Shown here: positions 57,711 through 64,000 of the stretch, in pieces
Layout: each line of letters begins with the position of its first letter
How positions within the stretch are numbered: position 1 is the first letter of the stretch
Assembly: GCA_040954595.2 (NCBI GenBank)
Contig: CM082594.2
Location: 10,850,001 to 10,914,000, forward strand
Origin: Balanoglossus misakiensis
Taxonomy: Eukaryota > Hemichordata
Reading direction: 5' to 3'
DNA: 64,000 bases
Position numbers and translations under genes: made by a program
Notes under the pieces: model-generated
What the model saw: the letters and a program-made list of their open reading frames with translations, nothing else
Databases searched by the model: none
Told to the model about the DNA's origin: nothing

Positions 57711-60700
57711 TTATGGCGGAGCAACAGAGTTTTCAGTTGCTTGTCTCTTCATGGTGAATCCTTTGGTTCCGTCGGGACCACGCGGTTGTCGAATCACAAT
57801 CACTTTGGGGATTATTGAGTTCTGTCTGCGTAGTAAGTGTTCCGGTCGCTGCATTTCACTGTGAAAACAAACAAAAAAATACATTTTCAATTTCAATTTC
57901 TTGCACAATTGAATTTTTTTATGCACAAAAATTCCACTTCACTAACAGCAACACATTCTCAACTCAACCACCCAAGTTCCACTCACCTTATTCGGCGTAC
58001 ATTGCACGCACTGTATTTGCCACTGCGTTGGTTTTGTACGATCACAAACTGGACCTCATCTCCCGGTTGTAGTTCCGATCCTTCGTGTACTTCACTCATG
58101 TGAAAGAAGAGCTTCTTATTCTCTTCACCAACTTCATAATCAATGAAACCAAACTACAATACAAAGAAACATGTTCAAATGATGAGCCGTGTCTGTTAAC
58201 AAGAAATCTTGCTTGTCTATACACAGGCTACAATTACACTTTCTCATTGTCTCTTTGACATATAAAACACTAAGATAACCATACCTGTCCCTTGATGGAG
58301 TCCACATATGCTCTGACAAACTTTCTGACAGCAGAAATATTACATGCTCTTTCTTTGCCACTGGTTTTGGACACTCCTATCTGGAAACGCACCACATCGC
58401 CCTTCTGAAGGAAATCTTTCTTGTCAGCCAGGCCAGTTATCCCGTAGGGGTAGATCGCTCCCTCGTTGGTATCTCCTCCTTCCATCTGTTGCACCAACCC
58501 CTCATATTCACTTTGTTGTGGGTCTATGTTACGTAGAGGACGAATGATTTTACCCTGGTTCGTGCCTGGCTGTAGGGTCTGTGATGTGAGAACAATACAA
58601 TAAAACATTTGAAAAACGTCTTTTAAGGTGCTCACAAGTAAACAATTACAAAACCATTGTTCTGAGAGGTTGTATGTATCCACCCACCTCTCCTGGTATG
58701 GTTCCTTTCAGTAATTTATGGATAGATTCCGCGCAGACTTTAGCACCCTTCCTGGTTACACAGTACTCCACTTCATCCCCAATGTCAAGGACATTCACAT
58801 CACCTTCAAATTCACTGAAAGACAACATCGAGGGTTGTTACACAAGGGAAGCACAGATAATGGTGAACTCTACCAAATTCATGTTACAGGTGGCTATACC
58901 AGTCAATATGATAGATTTATCTGAGCATTTGAAACATTTCTACATACCTATAGTGGAAGAATACTTCTCTGTCATGATCAGCCGTCTCGATGAATCCAAA
59001 GTTCTCCTTCAACGTTGCTATGAAACCTTGCTTGCAAGTGTCGATGTTACGGTCCAAGACTTTGATATCAATGGCCATTTGAACATTGTTACGCTTAATT
59101 TCAGCAATGTGAAATTCAACCTACAACAGACGCCAAAGTGAAGAGATGAAATTATTGTTGAGTGCAACACTTTCCCTTAACTTCGTTTCATTTCATTTTC
59201 TCAAACATTAATATGCCACTTACCTTGTCCCCTTCTTCTGGTACTTGTCTGATATCAGTATCCTTGGCATGGTAAGCTATTGTCACTTTCTCTCCATTCA
59301 TTTCATAATTTATACTCCCAAGGTCTGCTTCTTTGTCTTTGTTCTTTCCAGGACTTTTTCCCCACTGGAAAAAAAAATGTTGAAGCCAATCACAATCTGA
59401 ACCGTGTTATCATTCACTGCTATTTGTCAGGATGAGATCTGGAATATTACAAGATGAAGTATGCAATATGGTCTTACCTGGTTGATTGGAACTTTACTAA
59501 TATGGCCTTGAAACTTGTCAGGTAGAACAGTTTGGAATGTCACAGAACCTTTGGGAAGAGGTTTGATCCTCACAGCTATTAACCTCTGAGCCACGGTTGG
59601 GTCCTGTAAACAAATGTCCATGTTGTAATCAATTCTTTATTCAGTATCTCAATGTACAGAGTTTAGAAGGATGAAACTAAAAATCCGTGAGGAGGGGTGT
59701 TACTTACAGGTATGACAGTGAATTCCACTTCATCTGAGATCTTAATTTCATGAGCCTGAAAAAAAAGAGGAACAAAGTGATCATACCATAAAATGTGACA
59801 TATGAATAACATAAAAGTTATCAATGACCTACAAATTGACTTGCATATTATCCTTGGCTACTACAAAAATTCATATTGATTTGACAAATGGTGATAAACA
59901 GATAAAACTTACTGATTTGAGAAGTTCACTGAAGTGGAAAAACATGCGGGCGTCTCTGTCCACACACTTGATGAACCCAAAGCCTTCTTTCACAGCTGCA
60001 ACAATTCCATACTCTCTCTTCTCCCGGGATTTCAAGAAACTCTCCTCCAGAAGTTCAATGTTTGTGGCCCTCTGAAGTAAATCTCGCCGATCTGTGGCTA
60101 TGTTGAATTGCACTAGGTCCCCTACTTGAAGTGTGTAGTCACCAACCTGGTCTTTGTCTCCAAACGGAATCTCTTTTTGTCTGATAAGTCATTTGAAAGA
60201 AAAAAACACAAACACGGACAAAACACAACACACAACAGCAAGAGGTGCCATTTCAGTTATATTCCCGTAAACAAGGTGATATTTATATGTATATGATACA
60301 TGCAACATGCTTGAATGTGACATTACCATGCAACATTAATTTATTATTTTAGTATCTCTACCAGTTTCATGAACTTAAAAGATCTTCAAAAGACAAATTG
60401 TACGTTTTAATGTTAAATAGCTGTCAATAAAATGTTCATATTACCTTACAAAATGTAATTAGTATCAGAACAATGTAAACAGATTGATACATTAGTGATA
60501 AAATATCAACTTATATGTTAATATCTTTTTGTAGTATCATACTTCATATCTATTATTCCTTAACTTTTTCATCTTACCCTCCATCCGTGCTGTCATAAAT
60601 GAGTTTCCCCGGCAACGGATCGTTGGACTTCCTGGTGTTGAATCGGGAAAGTGGTTTGTGTACTGTTCCCACAGTCTTGGCTTTGTGGACATCTTCAAAG

Positions 60701-62925
60701 ACTACAGTACCTGTAGGAAGTTTCCCGATGTTTATAGCCACCTCTTTTCCGTTTCTCATCTGAACTGCAAATTCTACATCATCCCCAAGTTGTAAGTCAT
60801 TGATGTTGCCAGTATACTCACTATAGTGAAAAAATATCTGCCAAAGATATGAAAAATAAAGTCACTTGATCTGCTCATATTTTTATGAATGTAAGATTTT
60901 AGATCTATAAATATGGATGACTTACCTCTTTGACCAAATCACCCCTCTCGATGAATCCAAACGATTCCTTCATGGAACATACCACTCCCTGACATTTCTC
61001 GACAGGAACGGGTTCTTCCAGAATCATTTTAGTGGCTCTGATGTTACCATTTCTGGACGGATATCAATCAAATAAAGATATGCCAATGAGGGATTAGAAC
61101 ATCAAAAAAAGAAATTAACAAACTGGGATAGATTTGATTAGGAGATTTACCTTTTATCAGTGGCAACATAAAATGATACTTTGTCTCCTTTCTTAAGATC
61201 CATTGGTTCATCGTCATCGATGTCGTCTAGTCCATACGACAGGAAGAAACATTCCTGGGGAGAAAAGTTCTGAACTTCAGGTCAAGTTGTCAGTCGGAAA
61301 AACTATTTAAAATGTGAATTAGAATGCTGTCTGTTGCTATGATGAATTTTCATAACCAATGAAGATGTTAATAGACTTTAATTACCCCATTCACTTCATA
61401 GGACACTTTGCCCAAGTCAACTGAAGCAGGGCTTCCTCCAGACTGTAAATGTGAGAGAAAAACACAAAATAAGATATGCTCCCTGTTATCATGGTTGTAA
61501 GAGTTTCTCAAGTTGATATCATTCTTTTTTCTACTTACATTTCTTTTCTTGGAAGCCTTCGCCTCGCTGAGTACAGTTCCTACAATTCTCTGCTCACTGA
61601 GGAATTCACCCGATACAGTCCCAGGACGTAACTTGACAATCTGACAAGCTATTGGTTTACCAGTACGTCGATCTAAGGTGGACTCAAACTCCACCTCATC
61701 TGCAAAACAAGCAATGTCCATTTACATGAATCTTATCGTTTCCACAACCGATATTGAGTGTATGTCTTTCCAAGCAAAACACTGCGAAAATTGACAAGCA
61801 GTTTAAGGCAGGTCTACACACAATCTTACCTCCAATCTTCATATTTTCAATATTCCCATCATATTGACTGTAATGGAAAAACAGTCGTGCTTCCCGCTCT
61901 GCACACTGGATGAACCCATAGGAGTGCTGGAAGAGAAGTTGGAAATCTCCATGAATGAGCTTCTAAGTTCTTACAGTTTTTTTGTACAAACATGCATTAG
62001 ATATTTTTTGACTGCAATAAAAATATTTCAAGTATTTGCATTTCTATTTTTAACTCTGGACCAAAATGTCTTACCAGGAGCTTTTCCACGACACCTGTTT
62101 CTCTGGAAACAACCCTGTGGAGAAATGACGACACAGTGAAATCAGATGAGGTTAGCGGAAAATCATTTCAAAACAAACTGGCTATTTCTCATCATGCGAT
62201 GAAACCCACAAATGAAGTCATGAAGCAAATTACTCACCCAATGGTAGTAGCTGGGTAACTCACAGATCTTTGGAAGTTCACTTTACTGTTGCGACCGGTT
62301 GGCGGATGGTCTTTTGGGAAACTCTGACAACAGAATCACAAAGTAACGGCAAAATCACATAAGTGCTGCAGAGAAAAACTTCGTCCTTGTGATTCAAACA
62401 GTCTTGTAAAAATACCAAGACTGCATAGCAACATGTCTGCTGTAAACATTTCTACAATGAAACCACTAGGGCATAAATAATGTTGTGCTGTACTGTTACC
62501 CGGTCAGGTTACGACTGATTGCACCTTAACCCTGCAGTGCCCAGACAGCATTAACAACATCCAAAGATAGACCCTGATGTCATCAATCAATCCATCAAAC
62601 AACATAACACACACATTACGACCTTGGGTGATGATCTGTGGGATATGTACCACAGTTATCCCGACAGAATCATTCAAACCGATACATATGAACTGAAACC
62701 AAAGTCGTCAACTGTCAGATTTTATTCATATTACTTTACCCCAATTTAATATCCTGTAATATTCTGTTACACCAGAATTGCATTTTCACGGATGAACACA
62801 TTTGGCAGTCAATGTGCACACACGGAATTATGTACTCCGTTTCACTCAAGATCAAATAACTATAATATTAACAGTTATATTTTTCTGTTAATTTGAAAAC
62901 TTACCTTCCACTGAGGACTGGCCAT
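57711..62925 (-). CDS. CSDE1: Cold shock domain-containing protein E1 (UNR)
   Basis: Cytoplasmic RNA-binding regulator of translation and mRNA decay. Eighteen coding exons: 62925-62905, 62323-62238, 62114-62075, 61926-61830, 61699-61539, 61442-61386, 61254-61151, 61052-60926, 60837-60578, 60180-59913, 59755-59708, 59603-59478, 59364-59224, 59120-58948, 58814-58688, 58578-58285, 58153-57987 and 57858-57711. They total 2445 nt, 814 residues, against 798 in human. Five canonical cold shock domains are marked by the RNP1-like YGFIQC (about 52), FGFIERGD (220), [10 protein letters not shown] (386), FGFIET (553) and FGFIDYEVG (711). Each is followed by FFHxSE-type motifs, with non-canonical cold shock folds between. 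The C-terminus has the SUZ-C motif [14 protein letters not shown]. The N-terminus (MASPQWKSFPKDH) differs from the human one. Exons of 57 and 48 nt are flanked by phase-0 introns and could be cassette exons. Confidence 0.97.
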
Positions 62926-64000
62926 TTTGAGTTTGTTTGTCCTCTTTGTTTATAATTCACAATATCTGCTCCTTGATGGTCTTCTCTGACAGTGCTGCTT
63001 TCTGTTTTTTCTTTATCACGATTTTGATTCACTTTTTGTTGATCCCCTGAAGCTGTTGTACAAAACAGCTTTCTTTTTTATTTATTTGTTTGTTTGTTTT
63101 TTCTCTGAGGTGTCAATCAGCTTGTTGTGTGTTCTCTTCTACTGAAAGTCTCTCTTCACAGAAATGTCGACTCGCTAAAATTTGTCACTAGTGCTGTGTT
63201 AGGCCAGTTGCAAGAAATGCTATGCTTCTCATGGGCTAGCTTGTAGAGAAAGGGGCGATACTGTGGGTTGGGAGAAAAAAAAGATGAAAAACAAATCAGT
63301 GTGTATGCCAAAAGAAATCTGAACCTGTAGTACAGGGGCATAACAAATGTCCTTGGAAAGATACAATAAATATATTCAATTTCTGTTTGCGGTATTAATA
63401 TCTGTATGGTGTAAGCTGCGACATTGAAAGTAATGTCTAGACTGATATTGATCATTTTATCTCACATAAAATAGAACAGGTAATTGTATGGGGCAGTTTG
63501 TGGTTGTAACTTGTATGAAACTTATTATTGAAAAAAAATATTAACGAAATCTGACATTGTCCCTAACACTTTTTAAAACAGCCAAATATCGCTTTTCTTT
63601 GTCTCTGTGAAATCTATCGCACAGGCGAAGAGTACCATAAAATGTCAATGCGTAGTCACCATATCAAGTTTCGCGATAGAATTTTTGCGCAATAATATTG
63701 GCTGGCCATCGTCTCATCTCGCAACAATGGAAATCAAGTTGTTTACTCGTCGTCGGAAGTAAAACGTCACACTTAAATAACTTCGAGAAACCTTATGCGA
63801 CAATTGAGTTGTGGTGTTGTTCTTCGAAAAGAGACTTGATGACAACAAGGGGGGGGGGCACCAGATAATCCTGGTCGGCGGTGAATGCAGTGTATGGCTT
63901 CACGACCAACTCCCCCCAAATCGACTTCACACACATGTCGCAATAATACTACACTGCCATAGACGTCGACGTAATGAGACCAAGCTCAGACGCTTTTATC
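62926..64000. other. CSDE1 upstream region, no coding exon seen
   Basis: The 5' UTR of CSDE1 begins somewhere here on the minus strand. The part after 63600 is richer in CpG and is the likelier promoter. A short run of nine or ten G lies near 63850. Nothing recognisable reads into the window from the right edge. Confidence 0.4.

Overview
The window is nuclear DNA of an invertebrate animal. Genes are split by many GT-AG introns, spacing is about 7 kb per gene, base composition is AT-leaning, and every recognisable protein has its closest known relatives in metazoans. I lean towards a marine bilaterian, perhaps a hemichordate-like deuterostome or a lophotrochozoan, but the sequence does not settle this. 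No prokaryotic, viral, CRISPR, tRNA or rRNA feature was seen. Exon models below were built by hand from splice sites and codon phase. In each complete model the exon lengths sum to a whole number of codons. Ends may be off by a base here and there.

Layout, left to right: (1) <1-3508, minus: a DEDDh-exonuclease-fold protein related to exuperantia/PML-type exonuclease domains that seems to have lost its catalytic residues. It carries a long charged tail that runs off the left edge. (2) 5339-7327, minus: SLC25A42, the mitochondrial CoA carrier. (3) 8584-10205, plus: CALML4, divergent from SLC25A42. (4) 13200-18954, minus: an unrecognised coiled-coil protein with a predicted myristoylated/palmitoylated N-terminus. 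(5) About 21266-21590, minus: the terminal exon(s) of an unidentified EF-hand gene. (6) 23307-28230, plus: MGAT1 in 11 coding exons. (7) 31622-40194, minus: FER/FES tyrosine kinase, with a possible extra N-terminal exon at 44446-44691 and an alternative stop-containing exon at 36606-37175. (8) 45719-48807, plus: FBXL17. (9) 50561-53222, minus: Praja-type RING-H2 ligase. (10) 57711-62925, minus: CSDE1/UNR.

FER, FBXL17 and a Praja gene lie side by side, with FER and FBXL17 head to head. Human 5q21.3 has FBXL17-FER-PJA2, with FBXL17 and FER also divergent. This looks like an old microsyntenic block in which only the Praja gene has moved to the other flank. Otherwise the genes are housekeeping genes of separate pathways: CoA import, N-glycan branching, ubiquitin ligation, translational control and tyrosine signalling.

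The least ordinary items are the pseudonuclease gene, the orphan acylated coiled-coil protein, a possible F-BAR-only isoform of FER, a GC-AG intron inside the FER SH2 domain, a Ser/Thr/Gly-rich C-terminal tail on FBXL17, a uORF that stops one base before the Praja start codon, and several long inverted repeats in introns and spacers.
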